A stretch of DNA of 38,539 nucleotides from Candidatus Buchananbacteria bacterium RIFCSPHIGHO2_01_FULL_44_11. GTDB taxonomy: Bacteria > Patescibacteriota > Patescibacteriia > Buchananbacterales > UBA6539. The stretch's first letter is position 1. Each line of letters begins with the position of its first letter. Below the pieces are notes generated by a model. It searched no databases. It was given only the letters and a program-made list of their open reading frames with translations, and had not been told where the DNA came from. The stretch is taken from positions 1-38,539 of the forward strand of contig MHIE01000007.1 of assembly GCA_001817345.1 (NCBI GenBank). The letters are read 5' to 3'. The translations under genes and the position numbers were made by a program. Below are positions 16,068 through 24,900 of the stretch, one piece after another.

Positions 16068-18014
16068 ATGCTACCAGCTACCAGCTACAAGCTACCAGCT
16101 AAAACCGGCGTTTCTTTGGTGGAAGTAATTCTGGCCGTGGCTTTGTTCGCTTTGTTCGCCACGGCTTTACTGGGTTTATTATTTGCTTCTTACGGCAGTA
16201 ATTTTCAGGCCTTAGAAAAACACAAAGCCGGGCTCTATGCCCAGGAGGGTTTAGAAGCCGTGTTATCTATCCGGCGCCAAGCTTGGAATTTATTGGTTAA
16301 CGGCGACCATGGGCTGACTAGCTTAGCCGGTTTTTGGCAATTCAACGGCAGCTCAGATCTGATAGAAAATAAATATCAGCGGACCATTACCTTGAATGAT
16401 GTTTGCCGCGACCCCAGCGGTTTAATCGTTGACTGTTTGAGTCCGGGCGCTTTGCCTGATTTGCACAGTAAACAAGCCGTAGTTAAGGTTTCCTATGCCG
16501 CTATTACCGGCGTTAATAATGAAGTCACTTTGGAATCTTTATTGACCACTTGGCAGAGCCGGGATTGGCTTCAGACCAATTGGACTGGCGGCGCCGGCCA
16601 GACGAGCTGGTCTGAAGCTAATCGGTATTATTCTGACGATGGTCAGATTGATTACAGCACGGCCGGAGAAGTAAAATTAGTCAGTTTAGGTGGCAACAGC
16701 TGTGGCAAAAAGATTTGGCCCTTCACCACCCCAACCGACTACACTTACGATTCAGCCAAAATAGAAGTCAGCGGTGGCTTAGCCGAACTTAAGGGTCAAG
16801 CTGGTGGTACATCCGGGGCTACGACTAATCCTGGTTTTGATTCCAGCACCACCGGCTGGACCTATGCTGACTGGAATCAGGGTGGTGGTGAAGTTAACGT
16901 CACCGGCAGCCGTCTGACTAGCGGAGGCAATCCCAACGCTTGGGTTTACGTCAATTTTCCCAGGGGCAGTAACGATGAACTGGGTGGCTATTGGCGACAA
17001 GCTTTTACCACCACGGTTAGCAGTCCGACGGTGAACGTTAATTTTGACTGGCAGGTTAGCCAGTATGATCCAACGCCTAGCACCTTACAACTTTATGTTT
17101 TTGTTGATCCCAGTCCCGGTGTGCCGACTCTGGGTCAGCAGGTCTGGTCTTCCGGTGAAATCACCAGTACCAGCGGCTGGGTCAACGTCTCAAACATCGA
17201 CGCCTCGTCTCGGGTCAGTAGCTCTGGCACTTACTATTTGAAAATCGCCGCTTGGGTTGAAACGCCAGGCTCGACCACCGGTTCGTTCCGGATTGGTTAT
17301 GACAACGTCAGTCTAGACTGGGTAGGCGGCACCTCTTATCCTTCTGACAACCCAACGATTAATCCGGTCGCTTCTTATGAAGTTTCTAACATTGACGCCT
17401 GGTCTTCTTTTGCCGAGACGGCCCAAAAAAACGGTGGCGAAATCTATTACCAATTGTCTAGTGACAACGGCACGACCTGGCAATATTTCGACGGCGCTAA
17501 CTGGACTACCGCCGGTTTTGGTCAGTACAATCCGGCGAGTGTTGTTAACGCTAACCTCTCCAACTTCGCCACCACCACCGGCTCAATTATGTTCAAAGCT
17601 TTCCTGGCCAGTGACGGGCAACAAGCAGTGAAGTTGGACCGAGTCGTTCTTGGCTGGGGCCAAGGTGAGTTGTCCGGCTTTGCCACGAGCGGTTGGCTGG
17701 AGAGCTCCGCCTTTAATACCGGCGGTCAAAGTTCGTTTAACCTTTTGAGTTTAGCTGGTTTGATTCCCAGCAGTTCTTTTGATGTCGCCGTTCAATTAGC
17801 GACCGCGCCGGATTCAGGTGGCTTGCCCGGCAGTTGGTCAGACTGGTTGGGGCCGTCTGGTTTAGGCACCTACTACAGTCTGGGGGAAGAAGTCCTAATC
17901 CCTTTGGCTAATAACCATAACGATCACCAATGGCTAAAATATAAAGTCTTTTTATCGGGCGACGGCAGCGACACGCCAGTTTTAAATGAGGTGAAAATAA
18001 ATTATACACCGTAA
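16068..18014 (+). CDS. large pseudopilin-like protein with a long beta-rich passenger
   Basis: A 648-residue protein with a prepilin N-terminus: leader MLPATSYKLPAKTG then VSLVEVILAVALFALFATALL (Gly before the cleavage site, Val at +1, Glu at +5). Ordinary minor pilins of the GspI/PilV kind end near residue 200; here about 450 more residues follow, Ser/Thr/Gly/Asn-rich and beta-like. They contain a segment like a carbohydrate-binding or jelly-roll module (residues about 255-420, NPGFDSSTTGWTYADWNQGG to FRIGYDNVSLDWVGG), then repeated WQYFDGANWTTAGFG-like stretches. It could be a tip adhesin carried by the minor pilin complex (inference). The first residues are encoded by a low-complexity repeat of CTACCAGCTA words, which makes the exact start uncertain. 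The stop overlaps the next start (TAATG). Confidence 0.82.
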   Translation: MLPATSYKLPAKTGVSLVEVILAVALFALFATALLGLLFASYGSNFQALEKHKAGLYAQEGLEAVLSIRRQAWNLLVNGDHGLTSLAGFWQFNGSSDLIENKYQRTITLNDVCRDPSGLIVDCLSPGALPDLHSKQAVVKVSYAAITGVNNEVTLESLLTTWQSRDWLQTNWTGGAGQTSWSEANRYYSDDGQIDYSTAGEVKLVSLGGNSCGKKIWPFTTPTDYTYDSAKIEVSGGLAELKGQAGGTSGATTNPGFDSSTTGWTYADWNQGGGEVNVTGSRLTSGGNPNAWVYVNFPRGSNDELGGYWRQAFTTTVSSPTVNVNFDWQVSQYDPTPSTLQLYVFVDPSPGVPTLGQQVWSSGEITSTSGWVNVSNIDASSRVSSSGTYYLKIAAWVETPGSTTGSFRIGYDNVSLDWVGGTSYPSDNPTINPVASYEVSNIDAWSSFAETAQKNGGEIYYQLSSDNGTTWQYFDGANWTTAGFGQYNPASVVNANLSNFATTTGSIMFKAFLASDGQQAVKLDRVVLGWGQGELSGFATSGWLESSAFNTGGQSSFNLLSLAGLIPSSSFDVAVQLATAPDSGGLPGSWSDWLGPSGLGTYYSLGEEVLIPLANNHNDHQWLKYKVFLSGDGSDTPVLNEVKINYTP

Positions 18015-18526
18015 TGGCAACCAAAAACCCAAAATCCAAAACCCAAAACTCTGGTTTTACTTTGATTGAGCTGATAATTTATTTAGCCATTGTCAGTATA
18101 ATTTTAGTCAGTATTTCTTATTTAACCATTGATTTGATTAGCGGTCAGAGCAGTAGTCAGGCTGATCAAGAATTGATTTATGGTTTTAATTTTATTACCG
18201 CTACACTGATTAAAGATATTCGCTTGGCTCAGGACATTACCAGTTTGTCTAGCGGCGTTTTGGCTTTAACCATGCCTGGCGATGATGTAACCTATAGTTT
18301 TGACTTGAGTAATAAAAAATTGACCAGACAAATTGGCGCTGCGGTCGCTGATCTACATAGCGACGCCATTGAAGTGACCGGCAGTTTTAGCGATCGGTCG
18401 TATTTGGGCCGGGCGAAAAATGTCGGCGTTGATTTATCTTTAAATTATAAAAACCCTGATAATTTGCCTCAATATAACGCCAGCACCACGGCGAGTTTTT
18501 CGGTTGAGCTGCGGGGCCGAAGGTAG
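18014..18526 (+). CDS. minor pseudopilin, GspJ/PilW-like
   Basis: A 170-residue prepilin: leader MATKNPKSKTQNSG, then FTLIELIIYLAIVSIILVSI with Phe +1 and Glu +5. The helix continues as ISYLTIDLISGQSSSQADQEL, and the IKDIRLAQDITSLSSGVLAL segment is like GspJ/PilW proteins. Its ATG overlaps the preceding stop codon by one base, so translation is probably coupled. The leader peptide is encoded by a low-complexity run of CCAAAA words. It would be processed by a prepilin peptidase encoded elsewhere. Confidence 0.84.
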   Translation: MATKNPKSKTQNSGFTLIELIIYLAIVSIILVSISYLTIDLISGQSSSQADQELIYGFNFITATLIKDIRLAQDITSLSSGVLALTMPGDDVTYSFDLSNKKLTRQIGAAVADLHSDAIEVTGSFSDRSYLGRAKNVGVDLSLNYKNPDNLPQYNASTTASFSVELRGRR

Positions 18527-18551
18527 TATTAGTGACTAATTTTAATTTCTA

Positions 18552-18950
18552 ATGACCAAGAATCAATCAAAAAAAAAGTTAAGCCTTGGACCGCGGGGTT
18601 ATATCGCTTTGATCTCCTTGCTGATTATTGCCGCTGCCGGGCTGACAATTGCTTTGAGTGTCAGCCTGACCGGGCTGGGGACAGTTCAGTTAAGCTTGGC
18701 TGATGTTCAGGCGAGCCGGGCCAAAAGTTTAGCGAACAGTTGCCTGGAGGACGGCCTGGAGCGCCTGCGTTTGAGTTGGAATGATTATTCTGGTTCGTTG
18801 TCAATTGGCGGCGAATCTTGTATAATAAATGTGACAACTGGGTCGGGCAGTGCGACTTTAGTCGCCACTGGCACAGTTAGTCGTTACACTCAAAAAATTC
18901 AAATCCAGGTTGATTCTAACTTAGCAGTTATCAACTGGCAGGAATATTAG
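18552..18950 (+). CDS. PilX/GspK-like pilus protein
   Basis: A 132-residue protein with a basic leader (MTKNQSKKKLSLGPRG) and a hydrophobic helix YIALISLLIIAAAGLTIALS after Gly. The +5 Glu of true pilins is missing: the segment is G-YIALISLL, as in PilX or GspK-type proteins that start the minor pilin complex. After the helix comes AKSLANSCLEDGLERLRLS, then a small beta domain with a Cys pair (GESCIINV and the earlier NSCLED). It follows the GspJ-like gene by 25 bases. Gene order H-like, I-like, J-like, K-like matches minor pseudopilin operons. Confidence 0.78.
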   Translation: MTKNQSKKKLSLGPRGYIALISLLIIAAAGLTIALSVSLTGLGTVQLSLADVQASRAKSLANSCLEDGLERLRLSWNDYSGSLSIGGESCIINVTTGSGSATLVATGTVSRYTQKIQIQVDSNLAVINWQEY

Positions 18951-18954
18951 GTTG

Positions 18955-19006
18955 TAGGTTATAACTTTTAGCTTATTAGTGTTTGTCCTAAAAAGTTGAT
19001 AACCTA
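18955..19006. repeat. inverted repeat before pilM
   Basis: TAGGTTATAACTTTT (18955-18969) pairs with AAAAGTTGATAACCTA (18991-19006), a 15-bp stem with one bulged base and a 21-base loop. No T-run follows. The surrounding spacer is built from TAGGTT/AACCTA words. Confidence 0.6.
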
Positions 19007-19025
19007 ACGACTAAAAACCTAAACT

Positions 19026-20654
19026 ATGGCAAGAAACAATATTTTTGGTTTAGACATCTCCGATCACTCCATTGAAGCGGTTTTAATCAAAAAAACTTTT
19101 GGTCGGCCGAAAGTCGCGGCTTATGCCCGGACCGTTTTACGCGGCGACGTTATTCGCGACGGCATCATTAAAAATCCCGAGCGTTTAGCCGAAAACATTA
19201 AAAAAGTTTTAGCCTCCGGCCGGCCCAAACCGATCAGAGCTTCGCGCTGCATTTTATCTTTGCCCGATGCCCGGGCGTTTACCACCATTTTCAAATTGCC
19301 GGCGGGCCTCAAGCACAGCGAGATAAAAAATACCATTCCTTATAAAGCCGAAGAGATTATACCGTTCAAATCTTCCGAGGTTTATTTTGATTTTAAGACT
19401 ATTGTTAGAGTTGACAGCACTCAGGAGGTGTTTTACGCCGCCGTGCCCACCAAAGTCATTGACGGCTATCTTGATGTTTTAGCTAAGGCCGGCTTAACGG
19501 CGGTGGCTTTTGATTTGGAATCAATCAGTCTGGCCCGAGCCCTGGTCAGTCCGGCTTTAATCAATGAAGCCAAAAAGCATTTAGCCAAGGACTCTAAAAA
19601 GTTTGACGCCGCGATTCTTCTAATGGACATCGGCGCCCGGGTGACTAATCTGAATATTTTTGACCGCAACGGCATCCGCCAGAGTTTATCAATTAAAATC
19701 GCCGGCAATCGTTTCAGCAAAGCTTTGGCCGCTAAATTGAGCGTGACCGAACATGAAGCCGAGGCGTTGAAAATAAAAGTCGGCTTTGATTCCAAACAAG
19801 ATAAAGGCCGAGTGGCCTTAGTTTTGCAAAAAGAATTTGAACGCTTGATTAACGAGACTAAAAAATTAATCAATTATTACCAAGAAGAAAGCGGCCGGCG
19901 GGTTGGTTTAGTGATTTTAGCCGGCGGCTCCAGTCTTTTGCCCGGCCTTGATCAGCACCTGACCGACAACCTGGGTTTGCCGGTCAAGATCGGCGATATC
20001 TTGACAAAAGTTAATGATCCGGCCAACTTGATTAAAGCCAAGAATAAATCCGTTATTTTTGCCAATGTTTTAGGTTTGGGCTTGCGCGGTATCAGTAAAA
20101 GTCCGGCCATCGGCGATATCAATTTTTTACCTTTGAAAAAAGCCGGTTTAAAGTTTAAGCCACTGGCAACCGATAAATTAGCTTGGCGTTTGGTTTACGT
20201 GCGCTTGGCCGTTCTTTTGGTCGCCGCTGTGGTTTTTGTTGGCCTGACGATTTTCAAAAACCGGGGCTTTGATTTATATCAGCAAGTCTATCCGGTGCCA
20301 GATTACAGTACCGAAGTTTCGGCCGACATTAATTATGAGGCTTTGGATCAGCTGCGGCTGCAATTTATGCTGGACGCGGCGACCAGCACCTCAACCACTA
20401 CCCCCACTACCACCCCGGCCGTAATTGAAGCTGAATCGCTTTTCACCATCAAAATTAAACAAACCAGTGCTGGCTATCTAAATGTTCGGTCTGGTGCCGG
20501 CACCAATTATCCTAAAATTGGTCAAGTTGATTCCGGGACCGAGTTGCCGGTCTTAGCCGAACAGGATAACTGGTATCAAATTGAGTTGATTCAAGAGGCG
20601 GTCAGACAAGAAGGCTGGGTTTCGGCCAGTTATGTGGATAAGGTGGAAGAATAA
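19026..20654 (+). CDS. pilM: PilM-like actin-fold protein fused to a transmembrane segment and an SH3 domain
   Basis: A 542-residue protein. Residues about 1-370 are PilM, an actin-like ATP-binding protein of the inner-membrane pilus complex: IFGLDISDHSIEAVLIKK (phosphate 1), LSLPDARAFTTIFKLPAGL, IPYKAEEIIPFKSSEVYFDF, LLMDIGARVTNLNIF (phosphate 2) and LILAGGSSLLPGLDQHL (adenosine). Ordinary PilM ends about there and binds the N-terminus of PilN. Here the chain continues: a basic region, a transmembrane helix at about 390-412 (YVRLAVLLVAAVVFVGLTIF), a Thr-rich linker (TSTSTTTPTTTPAV), and a bacterial SH3 domain at about 472-542 (GYLNVRSGAGTNYPKIG, WYQIE, GWVSASYVDKV). SH3 domains of this type often bind peptidoglycan. 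No pilN or pilO follows, so this fusion may anchor the motor itself (inference). Confidence 0.88.
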   Translation: MARNNIFGLDISDHSIEAVLIKKTFGRPKVAAYARTVLRGDVIRDGIIKNPERLAENIKKVLASGRPKPIRASRCILSLPDARAFTTIFKLPAGLKHSEIKNTIPYKAEEIIPFKSSEVYFDFKTIVRVDSTQEVFYAAVPTKVIDGYLDVLAKAGLTAVAFDLESISLARALVSPALINEAKKHLAKDSKKFDAAILLMDIGARVTNLNIFDRNGIRQSLSIKIAGNRFSKALAAKLSVTEHEAEALKIKVGFDSKQDKGRVALVLQKEFERLINETKKLINYYQEESGRRVGLVILAGGSSLLPGLDQHLTDNLGLPVKIGDILTKVNDPANLIKAKNKSVIFANVLGLGLRGISKSPAIGDINFLPLKKAGLKFKPLATDKLAWRLVYVRLAVLLVAAVVFVGLTIFKNRGFDLYQQVYPVPDYSTEVSADINYEALDQLRLQFMLDAATSTSTTTPTTTPAVIEAESLFTIKIKQTSAGYLNVRSGAGTNYPKIGQVDSGTELPVLAEQDNWYQIELIQEAVRQEGWVSASYVDKVEE

Positions 20655-20668
20655 TTTTTCGCTATCCG

Positions 20669-20722
20669 TGGTATAATTAAGTTAACAATTTAAACATTAA
20701 CATCCATAATCCTTATGGTTAA
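20669..20722 (+). promoter_or_regulatory. promoter and leader hairpin of the pilin gene
   Basis: TGGTATAAT (TATAAT at 20672-20677) is an extended -10 with no obvious -35. The leader then forms TTAA-CAT-CCATAA-TCC-TTATGG-TTAA (20697-20722), a hairpin ending directly at the ribosome-binding site AAGGAGGTG (20721-20729). This suggests a separately controlled, strongly translated gene. Confidence 0.6.
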
Positions 20723-20734
20723 GGAGGTGAAATT

Positions 20735-21238
20735 ATGAAGAAGAAAGGTTTTACTCTTATTGAACTGCTGATTGTCATTGGTATTATTGCCATTTTAGCG
20801 GCAATTATTTTTGTCGCCGTTGACCCGGCTCGTCGTCTGGCTGAAGCCAGAAACGCCGTACGCTGGAGCTCAACCAATTCAATTTTGAACGCGGTTTTAA
20901 AATACACGGTTGATAACGGCGGTTCACTGCCAACTGCAATCTCTGGTGCTAGCGTTGCCACTAATTACATTATCGGCACCGGTGGTGTTGGTAATTGTGC
21001 GGCCACTTGTTCTAACGGCGGCGGTACTATCAGCCATAGTAACGATTGCCTTAGTCTTGCCGCTTTAGTTGACGAGTATATTGCTTCCATTCCAATTGAT
21101 CCGAGCGGTGGTACTACCTGGACGGCGGCTCAGACCGGTTATTATCTCAGCAAATCAACTAACGGTCGGATTACGGTTGGCGCCTGCGGCACGGAAACTG
21201 TTGGTGGGGCACAGCCATCAATTAGCGTCAGCCGTTAA
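20735..21238 (+). CDS. type IV pilin, probably the major subunit
   Basis: A 167-residue prepilin with the strongest signals in the locus: leader MKKKG, then FTLIELLIVIGIIAILAAIIF (Phe +1, Glu +5). The helix ends in VDPARRLAEARNAVRWSST, a form common in Patescibacteria pilins. The globular part has four Cys in two pairs (NCAATC and CL...AC), probably disulfides, and Ser/Gly/Thr-rich loops. An optimal Shine-Dalgarno (AAGGAGGTG), its own promoter and a strong terminator right after it make high expression likely, hence the assignment as main subunit; proof would need expression data. It ends the pilus locus. Confidence 0.88.
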   Translation: MKKKGFTLIELLIVIGIIAILAAIIFVAVDPARRLAEARNAVRWSSTNSILNAVLKYTVDNGGSLPTAISGASVATNYIIGTGGVGNCAATCSNGGGTISHSNDCLSLAALVDEYIASIPIDPSGGTTWTAAQTGYYLSKSTNGRITVGACGTETVGGAQPSISVSR

Positions 21239-21264
21239 GATTCAATCCCCTCAATTATCACTAA

Positions 21265-21301
21265 AGTAGAAACGCTCCAATGGGGCGTTTCTACTTTTAT
21301 T
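21265..21301 (+). terminator. intrinsic terminator after the pilin gene
   Basis: AGTAGAAACGC (21265-21275) and GCGTTTCTACT (21285-21295) form a perfect 11-bp stem with a 9-base loop, followed by TTTATTATTATT. It closes the pilus locus. TATAAT at 21312-21317 just after it may be the -10 of the next gene. Confidence 0.85.
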
Positions 21302-21350
21302 ATTATTGGAGTATAATGTTATTAGGTAGAAAAATATTGATTAAAGATAT

Positions 21351-21863
21351 ATGTCTAAAAAAGCCGTATTTATTATCGCCCAAAATGGTTTTCGCGACGA
21401 AGAACTTTTAGAGCCAAAAGCCGTCTTAGACGACCGGGGCATTCAAACCAAAGTCGCCAGTCGGACTAGAAAAAAGGCCCTGGGCAAATTGGGTACGGAA
21501 ATTGAACCCGACCTGGCTTTGGCCGAAATTCGGCCTCAAGATTTTGACGCTGTTATTTTTGTCGGCGGTCCTGGTGCCGTTGAATATCTGGCTGACCCTT
21601 TGGCCTGGAACTTGGCCAAAGGCTTTAAGCAGGCTGGAAAAGTTGTTGCCGCTATTTGTCTGGCCCCCTCGATTTTAGCCAATGCCGGTCTTTTGATCAG
21701 TAAAACCGCCACCGCCTTTCCGTCGGAAGAAAATAACTTAAAAGCCAAGGGCGCGGATTACACCGGGATGCCGGTTGAAGTGGATCAAAATATTGTCACC
21801 GCCATCGGCCCGGAAGCGGCGAAGGAATTCGGTGAGCAAATCGCCTATCTTCTGGCTGCTTAA
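21351..21863 (+). CDS. DJ-1/PfpI family protein
   Basis: A 170-residue protein of the class I glutamine amidotransferase-like fold. The DJ-1/PfpI features are the Glu in FRDEELLEP (about residue 17), the nucleophile elbow VVAAICLAPSILA with the reactive Cys near residue 104, and IFVGGPGAVEYL. The C-terminal AIGPEAAKEFGEQIAYLL is typical. Family members include intracellular proteases, chaperones and glyoxalase-like or deglycase enzymes; which activity applies cannot be read from sequence. Its last 40 bases, including stop, are within a 47-bp sequence repeated exactly 4.7 kb downstream, so this 3' end was copied or used as a recombination site. Confidence 0.88.
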   Translation: MSKKAVFIIAQNGFRDEELLEPKAVLDDRGIQTKVASRTRKKALGKLGTEIEPDLALAEIRPQDFDAVIFVGGPGAVEYLADPLAWNLAKGFKQAGKVVAAICLAPSILANAGLLISKTATAFPSEENNLKAKGADYTGMPVEVDQNIVTAIGPEAAKEFGEQIAYLLAA

Positions 21864-21870
21864 AATTTTG
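21824..21870. repeat. 47-bp perfect direct repeat, copy 1 (3' end of the PfpI gene)
   Basis: Starts GGAATTCGGTGAGCAAATCG and ends GCTTAAAATTTTG. It encodes the last 13 residues of the PfpI protein plus the stop. An identical copy lies at 26531-26577. The two copies bracket the subtilase gene. The bases outside the repeat differ completely on both sides. Confidence 0.92.
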
Positions 21871-21904
21871 TCGTAGCCTTCATCGTTAAATGCGGCTAGC
21901 AACA

Positions 21905-21933
21905 TTGATTTTTTTGTTAAAATATGCTATAAT
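21905..21933 (+). promoter_or_regulatory. promoter of the subtilase gene
   Basis: TTGATT (21905-21910), 17-base spacer ending in TGC, TATAAT (21928-21933). Expected start near 21940, with a leader of about 50 bases before ATG 21991. It lies inside the segment bracketed by the 47-bp repeats. Confidence 0.65.
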
Positions 21934-21990
21934 TAAATTGTAATAAGCTAAATCTAGCTAAAATTTTTTAAAAATAAACTCAAAATATAT

Positions 21991-24900
21991 ATGGGTTACC
22001 GTCAGGTCGAGGTTGTGACAGCGACCAAAGTTGGCATAATTGTCAAGATGACTATATTAGCCACTGCCGTTTCTACCGCCGTTATCGGTGGTCTTTTTGT
22101 TTCCAGCATGGCAGTAGGACTAAACAGTATTGCGATTTCCGAGGTTGGCGGTTTTCGGATGGCTGCAGTTAATTTATCAAAAGAAAAAACAGAGAAAGAA
22201 CAAGTTGATTATGATAAGCTTCCTCGGTATGTTCCCGGTGAAATAATCGTAAAGTTTAAAGACACAACATTAACAAATGATATTTTAAAAAATAATAAAT
22301 TATCCGCCAAGACACTAGCGACAGGCGATTCAAACCTTGATAAGCTGTTTTCAGAATATGGCATAGAATCGGCGGAAAAAGTGTTGAGGACGTCAATATC
22401 TGACCAGAACAAATTAATAGAGCAAAGCCGTTTAGTTAAATTCAAATCTCCTAAATTGAAGAATAACGCAATTTTACATCAGGAAGAAAGAGTCAAAAAT
22501 TTAGAACAGGGAAAAAAGATTGATGATCTGGATAATTTGACCCAGGATTTTATCAATAAGATAAAAAAGAATAGCAAAGTAGAATATGCTGAACCAAATT
22601 ATATTTTTAATGTCTCTAATTCTAGTCCTTGTTATAGCAGCGAAACAAAACAACTAGAAGCGCATCGCTCTGGCGTGACGGGGAATCATTCGGTAAAAAT
22701 TGCGATTGTTGATACAGGGGTTGATTCTACGCATGAAGATTTGGCGGCCAATGTGATTCCAGGTTATGATTTTGTGAATATAGATTTTGATTATTGGTCA
22801 ACTGTGCCGGGGGTTTCTTTGAATACCGGTGGCGGCAACTGTTCGCCGACCACCCCCCAATATTGTTTAGATGATTATTTTTCTCTTGACAGCGATCCGG
22901 CTGATAAAAATGGACATGGTACTCACGTAGCCGGTATTGCCGCGGCACTAGATAACACCTTTGGGATAACCGGTGTGTGCCCGGGTTGTTCTATTTTGCC
23001 AGTTCGTGCTGGCTTTAGTATTAAGTTTAACAACTACATCATTGGTACTTTAGAGAATGATGATATCTATAACGCCATAATTTATGCGACGGATCATGGC
23101 GCCAATGTAATAAATATGAGTTTTGGGGGTAGCTTCTCGGATTTGCAGCAGGAGGCAATACAGTATGCTTACGCCAAGGGGGTGACTTTAGTGGCCGCTG
23201 CTGGCAATTTTCGTACAGATGATAAAACAAATTCTTACCCAGCAGCATTTGACGACGTTTTGGCAGTTTCGGCCTTAGGCGATTGGTTTGGTGCGGCGCC
23301 TGGGGAAAAGAGCTGCTATGGGGCTGATTTCTCTAATTACGGCAGTTGGGTAGATGTTGCTGCGCCAGGGTCTTGGGTGAAATCAACTGTTCCAAAATCA
23401 TTAGAGTCTTCTGGCTATGCGCATAAGTCTGGCACTTCAATGGCCTCGCCGTACGTGGCAGGTCAAGCCGGGCTAATATTGTCAAAGTACCCAGGCTTAA
23501 GTCCAAAAAAAGTAGCTAATCTTATTGAGTTGACTGCCAATCCAAATAAAATTACTTATGATCGTTCTCATTTTTTTGGAAGTGGTGTAATTGACGTTTA
23601 CAACAGCGTCACAGAATCAATTGCACTTGCTTCGGATAGCGATATTGGTATCTCGCACCCTCTTGATAATATCATTGTGAATAGTTCGATAATTATTGAC
23701 GGCCGTGTCCAGGGGTCAAGGTATAAACTTGAATATAGCACTAATCCATACAATAATTCCTGGAGCAGCATTGTTCCCTGGTCAACGATTACGAATCCTA
23801 ACTTTTCTGTAACTTGGGATCCTTCCAGTGTTCATCTTGCGGTTGGCAAATTTTATGTTAAATTAACCGCGGAGGATATCAGTGGAGGGTTGAATACATC
23901 TTATTTGACCCTGTTTAATCAAGGATTGGGATGGCCAAAATTTTTTTATACAACGCTTGGCGTAGAAGCACACCCCACTGTAACCAAATTAAGTACTTCG
24001 AGTAACAAAAAGATATTGATTATTTCATTATCAGGCAATCCATTATATGGCGTACCAGCATCAGTGTCTCAATTTGATTTTTTTGGAAATACTGTCATTG
24101 CCTTTCCTTCCGTTGTTGGATTTAATCTATATGGCAATCAGTTAGTTGTTGGAGATATTAATAATGATGGAGAAGACGAACTGGTAATAGCAGGCAATCC
24201 GTCCGGTTGGTCGCCAAATACCGGCGGATGGGTGATAGAAGCCCACTCAAAGACCGGTGGTTTGCTATGGCGAAGAAGCGACATCACTGGTGCAGCGGCA
24301 GCCTATATTACTATTGAGGACTTGGATAATGATAAAAAAACAGAAATTCTGTATAATCATTATATATTGAATGGGTCCACCGGTACGAATTATAAAAATT
24401 TTGTCCCGACAAAGATCCCTTCTTCGGGGTTGTCGGATATGTCTTCTTACCATCTGGCAATTGACACAAATGGAGACTCAAAAAAGGAAATTATATATGG
24501 TGATTATAGCAACAGCAGTTCTTCCTTAAATGCGCTTAGTGTCAGTGATCAGGGATCGTCAATAGTGTGGTCAACCACCTTGAGCAGTCAAGTTATAACA
24601 AGCATAGTCAGTGGGGATATAAACAATGATGGCTGGCCGGAGATAATGGTCGGGACCATGGATTTGGACACCTCTAACCTCCCATCCGCCTTTCTTTATA
24701 TCTTAGATAGAAATGGCCATATCGTGAGTCGGATTGAATTAAGCGGACCAGGAGCATCGAATGACGGAACGCGTTATACAAAAGTTAGGTTAGCGCTTGC
24801 TGACCTTGATGCATCGGGCAACCTGGAAATAATTGCTACTTATTTTAATCAAATATTCATTATTAGTAATGGTACAATTTCTAAGGTAATAGCCAATGGG

